Assembly (NCBI GenBank): GCA_016872645.1
Contig: VGZH01000022.1
Location: 1-64,000, forward strand
Source: Planctomycetota bacterium
GTDB taxonomy: Bacteria > Planctomycetota > Planctomycetia > Planctomycetales > Planctomycetaceae
Direction: 5' to 3'
DNA: 64,000 bases
Part shown: positions 16,082 through 24,195 of the stretch, one piece after another
Numbering within the stretch: position 1 is the first letter of the stretch
How the letters are laid out: every line of letters starts with the position of its first letter
The notes under the pieces: generated by a model
The model's input: the letters and a program-made list of their open reading frames with translations, nothing else
Database searches by the model: none
What the model was told of the DNA's origin: nothing
Translations under genes and position numbers: made by a program

Positions 16082-18028
16082 ATGAAATGGTTTTGGAATC
16101 TCTCAGCGTTGGCAGTGCTTGGCGCGTTGCTCATCGGTTGCAGCGAACCTGCCCCGCCAACACCTCCGCCGAGTATCAGTCTCGGCGAAAGCTCAGACAC
16201 GCCTGATGCTCCGGCCGGCAACACCGAACCGGAAACCAAGAAGGAAGAGGCCGAACAGCCCAAGGCTGACGACAAGCCCAAGGACGATGGCGCCGCCAAA
16301 ACCGAACAGCCGAAAGCCGGCGACAATGAAGTCGCATTGGCTGCTGCTCCTAAGGGTGGCGGCAAGTTTGATCCGTCCGCCGAGACACTAAAGGTCATCA
16401 AGTCGATGAAGGTCAAACCAAACGACTGGCCGCAATGGGGCGGCAGCTACTTCCGCAACAATGTCTCCGATGGCAAAGGCATCGCCACCGAGTGGGATGT
16501 CGAAGAAGGGACCAACATCAAGTGGTCGGTCAAACTTGGCTCCGAGACCTACGGCAATCCAATCGTCGCTAATGGCAAGGTCTACGTCGGGACCAACAAT
16601 GGCTCCGGCTACATGAAGCGATATCCGAACAAAGTCGATCTCGGCTGTTTGATTTGCTTCGATGAAGAGACCGGCGAGTTCCTCTGGCAACACTCCAGCG
16701 AGAAGCTGCCGACCGGCCGCGTGCATGACTGGCCGAATCAAGGCATCTGCTCCGCCCCGATGATCGTTGGCGACCGAGTCTGGTTCGTCTCCAGCCGTGG
16801 CGAGGTGATCTGCCTGGACGCCGAAGGATTCCGCGACGGCGAGAACGACGGTCCCTTCAGTGCCGAGAAGCCAGACAAACCCGACGTCGTCTGGGACGAG
16901 CAGCACGAAGCAGACGTCGTCTGGAAACTGGATATGATGGCCAAGCTCGGCGTTTCACAGCACAACATGTGCTCGTGCAGCGTGACGTTCGCTGGTGACA
17001 CGCTCTTCGTGAACACCGCCAACGGCGTCGATGAAGGTCACATCAGTCTTCCGCAACCGAATGCTCCAAGTTTCGTTGCCCTGAACATGAACACCGGCGA
17101 AGTCCTGTGGACGGACAGTTCACCCGGTGAAAACGTGCTGCATGGTCAATGGAGCTCTCCTGGCTACGGCGAGTTTGGCGGCCAGGCCCAAGTTCTGTTC
17201 GCTGGCGGTGACGGATGGCTCTACTCGTTCGACCCCAAGGGAGAGAACGGCAAGTCCAAACTGCTCTGGAAATTCGACTGCAATCCGAAAGACTCGCACT
17301 ACTTCTTGACCGGTCGTTCTACTCGAAACCACCTGATCGCGACACCTGTTGTCTACGACGGATTGGTCTACATCGCGGTTGGCGAAGACCCGGAGCACGG
17401 CGAAGGAATTGGCCATCTCTGGTGCATCGATCCCACCAAGCGTGGTGACGTGAGCCCAACTCAGGTCTTCAATCCGGAACACGACGGCGGCAAAACCCCG
17501 ATTCCCCACAAGCGAATCAAGGCTCTGGATGCCGAAAAAGGAGACATCGAGAAGCCGAATGCAAACTCGGCGGTCGTGTGGCATTACATGGGCAACGATC
17601 CGCCGAAGAAGTTTGAAGCGACGATGCACCGCACCTGCGGCACCGTCGCCATCAAGGACGACCTGCTGTTCGTCGCCGATTTCAGCGGACTGTTGCATTG
17701 CTTGGACGTGAAGACCGGCAAAGCCCATTGGACCTACGACATGCTGGCTGCCTCATGGGCGTCGCCACTGATCGTCGAAAACCGTGTTTACATCGGCGAC
17801 GAGGATGGTGACGTCACCATCTTCGAACTGTCCAAGGACATGAAGATCGTCAGCAAAGAGTCCAACGGGGAACCAGGGCCAATCAGCATGTCGACCGCCG
17901 TCTATACCACACCGGTGGTTGCCAACAACACGCTGTTCATCGCCAACCGCAACCAACTCTTCTGCATCAAGCCCGGCACGAAGAGCAAAGTCGAAAAACC
18001 GATGCCTGTCTCAGCTGAGTCAGACTAA
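16082..18028 (+). CDS. PQQ-type beta-propeller lipoprotein
   Basis: A 648-residue lipoprotein. The ATG at 16082 has AAAAAGGA upstream. The signal sequence MKWFWNLSALAVLGALLIGC ends in the lipobox LIGC. A ~80-residue Pro/Glu/Lys-rich spacer separates the membrane anchor from a beta-propeller (WPQWGGSYFRNNVSDGKGIA; GNPIVANGKVYVGTNNG; SPLIVENRVYIGDEDGDVTI). Many cysteines (CLICFDEETG, MCSCSV, HRTCGTV) could form disulfides. It follows the secreted propeller gene after 83 bp and is followed by a clear terminator. The ligand is unknown. Confidence 0.87.
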   Translation: MKWFWNLSALAVLGALLIGCSEPAPPTPPPSISLGESSDTPDAPAGNTEPETKKEEAEQPKADDKPKDDGAAKTEQPKAGDNEVALAAAPKGGGKFDPSAETLKVIKSMKVKPNDWPQWGGSYFRNNVSDGKGIATEWDVEEGTNIKWSVKLGSETYGNPIVANGKVYVGTNNGSGYMKRYPNKVDLGCLICFDEETGEFLWQHSSEKLPTGRVHDWPNQGICSAPMIVGDRVWFVSSRGEVICLDAEGFRDGENDGPFSAEKPDKPDVVWDEQHEADVVWKLDMMAKLGVSQHNMCSCSVTFAGDTLFVNTANGVDEGHISLPQPNAPSFVALNMNTGEVLWTDSSPGENVLHGQWSSPGYGEFGGQAQVLFAGGDGWLYSFDPKGENGKSKLLWKFDCNPKDSHYFLTGRSTRNHLIATPVVYDGLVYIAVGEDPEHGEGIGHLWCIDPTKRGDVSPTQVFNPEHDGGKTPIPHKRIKALDAEKGDIEKPNANSAVVWHYMGNDPPKKFEATMHRTCGTVAIKDDLLFVADFSGLLHCLDVKTGKAHWTYDMLAASWASPLIVENRVYIGDEDGDVTIFELSKDMKIVSKESNGEPGPISMSTAVYTTPVVANNTLFIANRNQLFCIKPGTKSKVEKPMPVSAESD

Positions 18029-18049
18029 CCGTTGAAAGTCATCATCTCC

Positions 18050-18096
18050 GCAGCCCGACTGCTCTGAGCAGCCGGGCTGCTTTGTTTGTTTTTTGT
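18050..18096 (+). terminator. Rho-independent terminator after the beta-propeller lipoprotein gene
   Basis: GCAGCCCG (18050-18057) pairs with CGGGCTGC (18073-18080). An inner CTGCTCTGAGCAG can extend the fold. The T-rich tract TTTGTTTGTTTTTTG follows. Confidence 0.85.
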
Positions 18097-18166
18097 GTGT
18101 GAATTCTCTGAACAACTTTCCGCATCGTCGCTTGGCGGTGCTGTGAATCATCCCTCATAAAATCGA

Positions 18167-18553
18167 ATGCCTCTCCAACCCACGGACCTTATCGAAGTCC
18201 GCCGCTCCGCAGGTCGCGGTCGCGGCGTGTTTGCCCGCAAATTCATCGCTGCCGGAACCATCATCGAGCGTGTGCCGATGCTGGTCTTTCCAGGCAAAGA
18301 GATCCACATCGACAGTCGACCGACGACGCTCTACCACTATTGCTTCGAGTGGGGCGCGGACACCGTCGCGATCGCGCTCGGCTACGGCTCCATCTACAAC
18401 CATTCGTACTCGCCGAACGCTCGTTACGACGACATCGCCCAGCGCACAAAGATTTTCAGCGCGCTCGTGGACATCCAACCCGGTGAGGAGATCACCATCA
18501 ACTACAACGGCGACCCCGGCAACAACAGCCCGATGGAATTTGAAGTTCTGTAG
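18167..18553 (+). CDS. Small SET-domain protein (putative lysine methyltransferase)
   Basis: A 128-residue protein that is almost entirely a SET domain. GRGRGVFARKFIAAG is the SAM-binding start. GSIYNHSYSPNARY carries the NHS knot motif, and GEEITINYNGD is the C-terminal catalytic segment. The length is typical of stand-alone bacterial SET proteins, with no pre-SET or post-SET region (no cysteine cluster). Protein-lysine methylation is the expected activity; the target is unknown. It lies between a terminator and a DUF1501 gene. Confidence 0.85.
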   Translation: MPLQPTDLIEVRRSAGRGRGVFARKFIAAGTIIERVPMLVFPGKEIHIDSRPTTLYHYCFEWGADTVAIALGYGSIYNHSYSPNARYDDIAQRTKIFSALVDIQPGEEITINYNGDPGNNSPMEFEVL

Positions 18554-18666
18554 CTTGTCTGAGAATTCTCGAATCGTGGTCTTTGCACCAGAACCCCGCC
18601 GGCAAATACGATGTCCTAAGCTCACGGATGATTCGCCGCCTGTACCAATTTTCGAGGGAGACTGTG

Positions 18667-20142
18667 ATGCGTGAACTCGACTCCTTTCTGGCTGGTCCGA
18701 GAAATCGTCGACAACTCCTCGCTCGCTGCGGGGGTGGAGCCGGTCTGCTGGGACTCGCTTCGTTGTTGGCCGACGAAGGTTTGCTGGCTCCGTCCGCTCT
18801 CGCGGCGACCGCGGCATCGGATCGCAAACTCAATCCGCTGGCTCCCGCACAACCGCATTTCACGGCGCGAGCCAAGTCCGTGATCTGGTTGTTCATGAAT
18901 GGCGGGCCCAGCCAAGTCGACACCTGGAACTATCGCCCCACGCTCGCCAAGCTCGATGGAAAAGAACTCGAGGGCTTCGACAAAAACACCGGATTCTTCA
19001 CCGCTCAGGTCGGGCCGCTGATGAAGTCGCCGTTTCAATGGGCTCAACACGGCGAGAGTGGCACCTGGGTCAGCGAGATCTTTCCGAACCTGTCGAAGCA
19101 CGTCGACAAAATGGCGTTCATCCACTCCTGCTGGACCGAGTCCAACAATCACAGCCCTGCCCTGTTCATGATCAACACCGGAATACCCCGCATGGGTTTT
19201 CCATGTGTCGGTTCCTGGGTGACATACGGCTTGGGCTCGGAAAGCCAAAACCTCCCGGCGTTCGTCGTGATGTCTGATCCGCTCGGACGAGGACTGCCCA
19301 AGGGCTACTCACAGAATTGGGGAGCCGGCTTTCTGCCCAGCGTCTTCCAGGGAACATGGCTGAAGCCACAAGGAGAGCCGATCGATAACCTTAAACGCCC
19401 GGCCGAGATGACTGACACGCAGCAGCGAGCACAACTCGACTTGCTCGCGCGACTCAACCAGCAGCAGTTGAAAGCCAAGCCAGAAGAACTCGAACTCGCC
19501 GCACGGATCGAAAGCTTCGAATTGGCCTACCGCATGCAGTCCGCAGCACCGGAGGCCCTCGCGATCGAGAAAGAACCGGAGCACATCCAGAAGCAATACG
19601 GACTCGACAACAAGAAGTGCGAGCACTTCGCCAAGCAATGCCTGATCGCTCGGCGGATGGTCGAGCGTGGCGTCCGGTTCGTTCAGATCTACTCGGGCGG
19701 CATGGAGAACGAACGGAGTTGGGACGGTCACGCTAACATCGCTCAAAATCACACCGGATTCGCCCAGGAAACCGATCAGCCGATCGCCGCGCTGTTGGAT
19801 GACCTCGCACAACGCGGGTTGCTGAACGACACGCTGGTAGTGTGGGGCGGAGAGTTTGGGAGGTTGCCGATCGTGCAAAAAGGAGGCACCGGCCGCGACC
19901 ATAATCCGCACGCCTTTACTTATTGGTTTGCAGGAGGCGGCGTGAAAGGGGGCACCAGCTATGGCGAGACCGACGACGTCGGTTTCAAAGCCGCCATCGA
20001 CAAAGTGCATGTGAATGACTTGCACGCGACGGTCCTGCACCTGCTCGGCCTGGACCATAAGAAGCTCACGTACCGCTACAACGGCCGCGATTTCCGCCTG
20101 ACCGATGTCGCCGGCGAAGTGGTCACAGGCATCCTGGCCTGA
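18667..20142 (+). CDS. DUF1501 exported protein
   Basis: A 491-residue protein. The start ATG at 18667 is preceded by GAGGGA. The N-terminus has NRRQLLARCGGGAGLLGLAS, an RR-containing twin-arginine-like signal. Family motifs include KSVIWLFMNGGPSQVDTWNY, FIHSCWTESNNHSPALFM and TLVVWGGEFGRLPIVQKGG. DUF1501 members belong to the alkaline-phosphatase/sulfatase-like superfamily and are abundant in planctomycetes, usually next to DUF1549/1553 genes. This copy stands alone. Biochemical function is not established. Confidence 0.88.
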   Translation: MRELDSFLAGPRNRRQLLARCGGGAGLLGLASLLADEGLLAPSALAATAASDRKLNPLAPAQPHFTARAKSVIWLFMNGGPSQVDTWNYRPTLAKLDGKELEGFDKNTGFFTAQVGPLMKSPFQWAQHGESGTWVSEIFPNLSKHVDKMAFIHSCWTESNNHSPALFMINTGIPRMGFPCVGSWVTYGLGSESQNLPAFVVMSDPLGRGLPKGYSQNWGAGFLPSVFQGTWLKPQGEPIDNLKRPAEMTDTQQRAQLDLLARLNQQQLKAKPEELELAARIESFELAYRMQSAAPEALAIEKEPEHIQKQYGLDNKKCEHFAKQCLIARRMVERGVRFVQIYSGGMENERSWDGHANIAQNHTGFAQETDQPIAALLDDLAQRGLLNDTLVVWGGEFGRLPIVQKGGTGRDHNPHAFTYWFAGGGVKGGTSYGETDDVGFKAAIDKVHVNDLHATVLHLLGLDHKKLTYRYNGRDFRLTDVAGEVVTGILA

Positions 20143-20206
20143 AAAACAAGCCCGACTCGCCAGCGAAGGTTTGCGAATCGCATTCCTCGGGGGCACGTCG
20201 GGCTTG
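20141..20206 (-). terminator. Hairpin between convergent genes, likely terminator for the minus strand
   Basis: CAAGCCCGAC (20147-20156) pairs perfectly with GTCGGGCTTG (20197-20206) across a 40-nt loop. On the minus strand it is followed by TTTTTC, fitting termination of the TPR/alpha-CTD gene. It also lies just after the plus-strand DUF1501 stop. Confidence 0.65.
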
Positions 20207-20220
20207 TGCTGCCAGTTGAA

Positions 20221-21588
20221 TTATTCGTTGCGGAGCGACATGCCCATGTCGGTCAGCTTTTGTCGAATTTCGTTCAGCGAGGTGACGCCGAAGTTGCGAA
20301 CCGTCAGCAGTTCGTCGGCGGATTTCGAAACCAGTTCGCCCAGGGTCGTGATCCCCAATCGCGAGAGGCACTTTCGCGAACGGACGGTGAGATTGAGATC
20401 GCCGACCGTCAACTCCATCTTCGCTCGAACTTCCGGGGCCAAATCTTCCCGCACGAAAGTCACCGCGGCTGGCTTGGCCGCGCCCAGCGATTGACCAATC
20501 GTCAGCCCCTTGGCAGCCATCACGTCGCGAACTTCTTTCAGCGAGGTCTCGCCGAAATTCTTGTTCGACAGCAATTCGGCCTCGGTCACACGAGTCAAAT
20601 CGCCCAGCGTGTGGATGCCGGCGCGATCGAGACAGTTACGGCTGCGAGCCGACAGCTCAAAGTCCGAGATCGGCACCGTCAAAACGGCTTCCATCTCGCG
20701 ATTGCGGCGAGCGGTGTCTTCATCGAAGAACATGTCGCCGGCGGCTTCGGTGTCCTTCAAATACAGACGAGCACGTTCGTTGTTCGGATCAAATTCCAAC
20801 GCACGGCGGAAACAGAACGCAGCGGCCAGGTACATCTCCTGGTCCTCGTACATCAGACCGAGATTAATGAGTGCCCCCAGGAAGAACGGCGGACGAGACA
20901 GCGATCGCTCAAACAACTTGATCGCATCTTCGTCGTTGCCGAGTTGATTATTCAAATTTGCGAGGCGGAACAACGCGCCGGTGTGATGCGGGTTCATGTC
21001 CACGGCCCGCTCGAAGTATTCGATCGCACCAAACGTGTCACTCCGTTCCGCGAGGATGCAGCCCATTTGGAAGGAGTACTCGGCGCGAGTGGCTCCTTGG
21101 CGTGCGGTGCTGCGAATGATTTGCTCGGCCTCCTCCAATCGGCCAGCCTGTCGAATCGCACCAGCTCGGAGCAGCGTGCAGTCAACCGCGTCCCAACCAA
21201 GATCGGCGGCCTGCTGAAAACTCCCAGCAGCTTCATCAAAACGACCCAACGAGACCAGAGACTGCGCCAGATAGAACGCTCCGGTCGCGTCGCCACTGAC
21301 TTTCGACAGGTACTCGACCGCCTGAACATGGCGAGCCATCAAGTAGCTGGCAATGCCGATCGCGAGATGGTTGCGTTTGGAGGCATCTCCATCCAGCACC
21401 TGATTGAGCAACTCAGCCAGCGTTTGCCGGACATCGCCGACTTGAGCGCCAGCGACTGCTGCGCGCAGTTGCTTGACTTGTTCGGGCCCGAAAGGATTCG
21501 ACTCGACCAAGACTTGGCGAACGTCAATCAACGGTCGTGGAGCCAAAACTTCCGCTCCACGCTTCGGGTTATTCGGCAGTGCAGACAT
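20221..21588 (-). CDS. TPR protein with two RNA polymerase alpha-CTD-like domains
   Basis: A 455-residue protein. Residues ~70-285 are TPR repeats (GAIEYFERAVDMNPHHTGAL; AAFCFRRALEFDPNNERA). Two domains resembling the C-terminal domain of RNA polymerase alpha follow, at ~305-365 (SARSRNCLDRAGIHTLGDL) and ~393-452 (TVRSRKCLSRLGITTLGELV). By comparison with E. coli alpha, the DNA-contacting Arg (R265) is kept in both (R315, R403). Asn268 is kept only in the first (N318; Lys in the second). No alpha N-terminal dimerisation domain is present, so this is not RpoA. It could bind UP-element-like DNA or act as a protein adaptor. It lies downstream of rpsR beyond a terminator. Confidence 0.85.
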   Translation of the reverse strand: MSALPNNPKRGAEVLAPRPLIDVRQVLVESNPFGPEQVKQLRAAVAGAQVGDVRQTLAELLNQVLDGDASKRNHLAIGIASYLMARHVQAVEYLSKVSGDATGAFYLAQSLVSLGRFDEAAGSFQQAADLGWDAVDCTLLRAGAIRQAGRLEEAEQIIRSTARQGATRAEYSFQMGCILAERSDTFGAIEYFERAVDMNPHHTGALFRLANLNNQLGNDEDAIKLFERSLSRPPFFLGALINLGLMYEDQEMYLAAAFCFRRALEFDPNNERARLYLKDTEAAGDMFFDEDTARRNREMEAVLTVPISDFELSARSRNCLDRAGIHTLGDLTRVTEAELLSNKNFGETSLKEVRDVMAAKGLTIGQSLGAAKPAAVTFVREDLAPEVRAKMELTVGDLNLTVRSRKCLSRLGITTLGELVSKSADELLTVRNFGVTSLNEIRQKLTDMGMSLRNE

Positions 21589-21599
21589 GAGTGCTCACC

Positions 21600-21639
21600 A
21601 AAAAAGAAAGTGGGCAAGACAAAAAGAAGTCTTTCCCAC
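21600..21639 (-). terminator. Rho-independent terminator after rpsR
   Basis: On the minus strand GTGGGAAAGAC pairs with GTCTTGCCCAC (one internal mismatch) and is followed by TTTCTTTTTT. It lies between the rpsR stop and the TPR/alpha-CTD start, so the latter is either transcribed by read-through or from its own promoter. Confidence 0.75.
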
Positions 21640-21692
21640 GGGCCACAGACCAGGACCGGCAAAACACGCGAACAAGAAAACCATCGCGATGG

Positions 21693-21977
21693 TTACTCTT
21701 CCGGAACGTACGGCAACAACCCCATGAACCGAGCACGCAGCACCGCTTCCTTGACGGCTCGCTGATACTTCGCACAAGTACCCGTGCGGCGACGCCCGAT
21801 GATCGTGGACGTTCGACTGACCATCAGACGCAGCGTCTTTAAGTCTTTGTAGTCGACATAGATCGGCCGCGGTGGGTTATCACATCCGTCCGGGCAGAAT
21901 CGGCAAACGAGTTTCTTTTTCAGCCGCGCCTTCTTCTTGCGGCGTTTCTTAATATCCGTTGTGCTCATCCTCGTCAT
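21693..21977 (-). CDS. rpsR: 30S ribosomal protein S18
   Basis: About 94 residues. It carries a basic N-terminus ([19 protein letters not shown]), a possible zinc site (CRFCPDGC), then the S18 core ([40 protein letters not shown]). It is part of the small-subunit platform next to S6. The ATG at 21977 has GAGG 8 nt upstream; ATG 21968 and GTG 21986 are alternatives. Usual partners rpsF, ssb and rplI are absent from the window. Confidence 0.93.
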   Translation of the reverse strand: MTRMSTTDIKKRRKKKARLKKKLVCRFCPDGCDNPPRPIYVDYKDLKTLRLMVSRTSTIIGRRRTGTCAKYQRAVKEAVLRARFMGLLPYVPEE

Positions 21978-22188
21978 CAATCGCACCTCTGCGGGCCAAG
22001 TTCTCGCGACAGTGTTCTGAAGGGAAAGGCGGGAGTATGATGCCGCTCCACTTGAGATTCAACCCATCGGTCCGACCCAGTTTTGTCGCGGATTGACCGT
22101 ACCGCGACCGGCTGAGGAGATCCGATGGAATACTAACACGCCCCGCACCTGGACGGACACAGGTCGGATTCGCTCGCGAGGACACCCC

Positions 22189-23784
22189 GTGTCGAGCCAA
22201 GACTCTGCTTCTGTCGTACCGCTTCGCTTTCAAGCATCTGCAATCGCCAGCCCACCCGGCAACGACGCCTCGATTCTGATTTTTGGAGCATCCGGAGACC
22301 TAACCGCCCGCAAATTGATCCCGGCGGTCTTCATGCTCCAGCGAAAAGAATACCTGCCGGCCAACGTGCCGATCATCGGCGTCGCCCGCCGCGAAAAAAG
22401 CCACGACGCGTTCCGGGCCGAGATGAAGGAATCGCTCTCCAAACACATTCGCGGCGGCATTTCCGACCCGGAATGGGAGGTGTTCTCGCGGCGGCTGTTT
22501 TACGTCTGCTCAAATCTGGACGACGGAGCGGACTTCGGCCCACTCCGGCAGTCGGTCGAGGAAATTGAGCGGCGACAAGGGGTCGCTGGCACGCGAGTCG
22601 TCTATTTGGCCACCGATCCCAAACTGTTCCTGCCCTCGGTCGAAGCACTCGCACGAGCCGACATGATCCCGCCCGCCGAATCGCCCCGCCGACTGCGAGT
22701 CGTTTTTGAAAAACCGTTTGGCCGCGATCTGAATTCGTCGCAAGAACTCAGCCATTCACTCGGCCGGATGCTTCGCGAAGACCAGATCTACCGTATCGAC
22801 CACTATCTGGGCAAAGAAACGGTGCAGAACATCTTGCTGTTCCGCTGCGGCAATACGATCTTCGAACCGCTGCTAAACCGAAATCACGTCGATCATGTGC
22901 AGATCACCGTCGCCGAATCCCAAGGGATTGAAGCCGGACGGGGCGGATACTACGACAAAGCTGGAGCCTTGCGCGACGTCTTGCAAAATCATGTGCTCCA
23001 ACTTCTCTGCCTGATCGCCATGGAACCTCCCGCCCGTTTCGAAGCGGATGCCATTCGCGACGAGAAACTCAAAGTCTTGCAAGCGCTCTCAACCAACGGT
23101 TCGCCGATCAGCGAATGGGCGATCCCTGGCCAATACACCGCTGCGGAAATCGGCGGCAAACGAGTGCCGGGGTATTTGAACGAGGAACGGATCGCGGCCG
23201 ACTCACGCCGCGACACCTACGTCGCCATGCAAGTTCAAGTCGACAATTGGCGCTGGGCCGGAGTGCCGTTTTACCTTCGCACGGGCAAGCGATTTCCAGA
23301 ACGCATTTCCGAGATTGCCATCCAATTCAAGCATCCGCCGATGCACCTCTTCCGCACAGTCGAGTGTGTCGGCGACATGTGCCAATTCGTCGGCGCACAA
23401 TCCAATTCACTGGTCTTTCGGATTCAGCCCAGCGAAGCGATCTTGATGTCGGTTTCCACGAAGCGGCCGGGGATGCAGTACCAGCTGCATTCGGTAACGA
23501 TGGACTTTCAATTCGAGGAAGCCTTCGGCGGCGAACTACCGGAGGCCTACGAACGCCTGCTGCTGGATGTGCTGCGTGGCGATTCAACGCTGTTCACTCG
23601 CAGCGACGAACTCGAAGAGGCGTGGAAGTTCGTCACGCCGGTTTTGGATTTTTGGGAAACGCAAGCGGTGCGTCCCGAACCGTACGCCGCCGGCACCTGG
23701 GGACCAGCCAAAGCCGATCAACTCCTCGCAGCGACTGGACGTCGCTGGCGCAAACCGACCGTCAGCGATGTGCCGAAACACTGA
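22189..23784 (+). CDS. zwf: Glucose-6-phosphate 1-dehydrogenase
   Basis: A 531-residue enzyme oxidising glucose-6-phosphate to 6-phosphogluconolactone with NADP+ (or NAD+), the entry to the oxidative pentose phosphate pathway. The GTG start at 22189 follows GCGAGGA. The nucleotide-binding motif is GASGDLTARKLIPA. The active-site segment is RIDHYLGKETVQN with the catalytic His-Tyr. Further motifs are FYLRTGKRFPERISEI and the C-terminal YERLLLDVLRGDSTLFTRSD. It has an N-terminal extension of ~25 residues. The usual partners (pgl, gnd, opcA) are not adjacent. It is divergent from rpsR and convergent with a small gene 2 bp away. Confidence 0.95.
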   Translation: MSSQDSASVVPLRFQASAIASPPGNDASILIFGASGDLTARKLIPAVFMLQRKEYLPANVPIIGVARREKSHDAFRAEMKESLSKHIRGGISDPEWEVFSRRLFYVCSNLDDGADFGPLRQSVEEIERRQGVAGTRVVYLATDPKLFLPSVEALARADMIPPAESPRRLRVVFEKPFGRDLNSSQELSHSLGRMLREDQIYRIDHYLGKETVQNILLFRCGNTIFEPLLNRNHVDHVQITVAESQGIEAGRGGYYDKAGALRDVLQNHVLQLLCLIAMEPPARFEADAIRDEKLKVLQALSTNGSPISEWAIPGQYTAAEIGGKRVPGYLNEERIAADSRRDTYVAMQVQVDNWRWAGVPFYLRTGKRFPERISEIAIQFKHPPMHLFRTVECVGDMCQFVGAQSNSLVFRIQPSEAILMSVSTKRPGMQYQLHSVTMDFQFEEAFGGELPEAYERLLLDVLRGDSTLFTRSDELEEAWKFVTPVLDFWETQAVRPEPYAAGTWGPAKADQLLAATGRRWRKPTVSDVPKH

Positions 23785-23786
23785 CG

Positions 23787-24032
23787 CTACGCCGCGTGCG
23801 ATGTTTGTGGATGGTCCGTTTCCTCTCGTTCGCACAGTCGCTGGCCTCGGTCCGCCAATTCCTCCCACGACAAACCGGCGCGATTGCAGATGTGCATCAG
23901 GTCGGCGGTAATTGCCACCAGTGCTTCCTCCAACGGAGCACCGCCCAACCCTTCGGCGATCCAGGTGTAGTGCTTCGACCGCAGCACTTGCTCAATGTGG
24001 CGCGACCAACCGGGACGTGCGATGTCGGACAT
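23787..24032 (-). CDS. Small hypothetical protein
   Basis: An 81-residue frame with ATG at 24032 and AAGGA about 7 nt upstream. The product is soluble and amphipathic (RHIEQVLRSKHYTWIAEGLG; EEALVAITADLMHICNRAGL; SWEELADRGQRL). The EALVAITADLMHICNRAGLSW segment looks like a helical region of a small planctomycete family, but no named domain is recognised. It ends 2 bp from the zwf stop in convergent orientation and lies opposite the asnB upstream region. Confidence 0.6.
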   Translation of the reverse strand: MSDIARPGWSRHIEQVLRSKHYTWIAEGLGGAPLEEALVAITADLMHICNRAGLSWEELADRGQRLCEREETDHPQTSHAA

Positions 24033-24195
24033 GAGGCGATCCTTTTTGAAATCAGGCAGCGCGTCTGAAAACCTGGCCGCGAACGGGCCGTTGGAGTTGC
24101 GACCGTGAACTTATCCTCGCAATTCCGATTTGTCACGCACGATTTCACTGTTATCTTCCGCAAAGAACTTCGGACTGGCATCGCGAGGACTCAGC

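Noticed and set aside
20206-21765. 519-codon plus-strand frame opposite the TPR/alpha-CTD gene
   Set aside because: The minus strand encodes clear TPR and alpha-CTD motifs; the plus frame is Arg/Gln-rich shadow sequence crossing two terminators.
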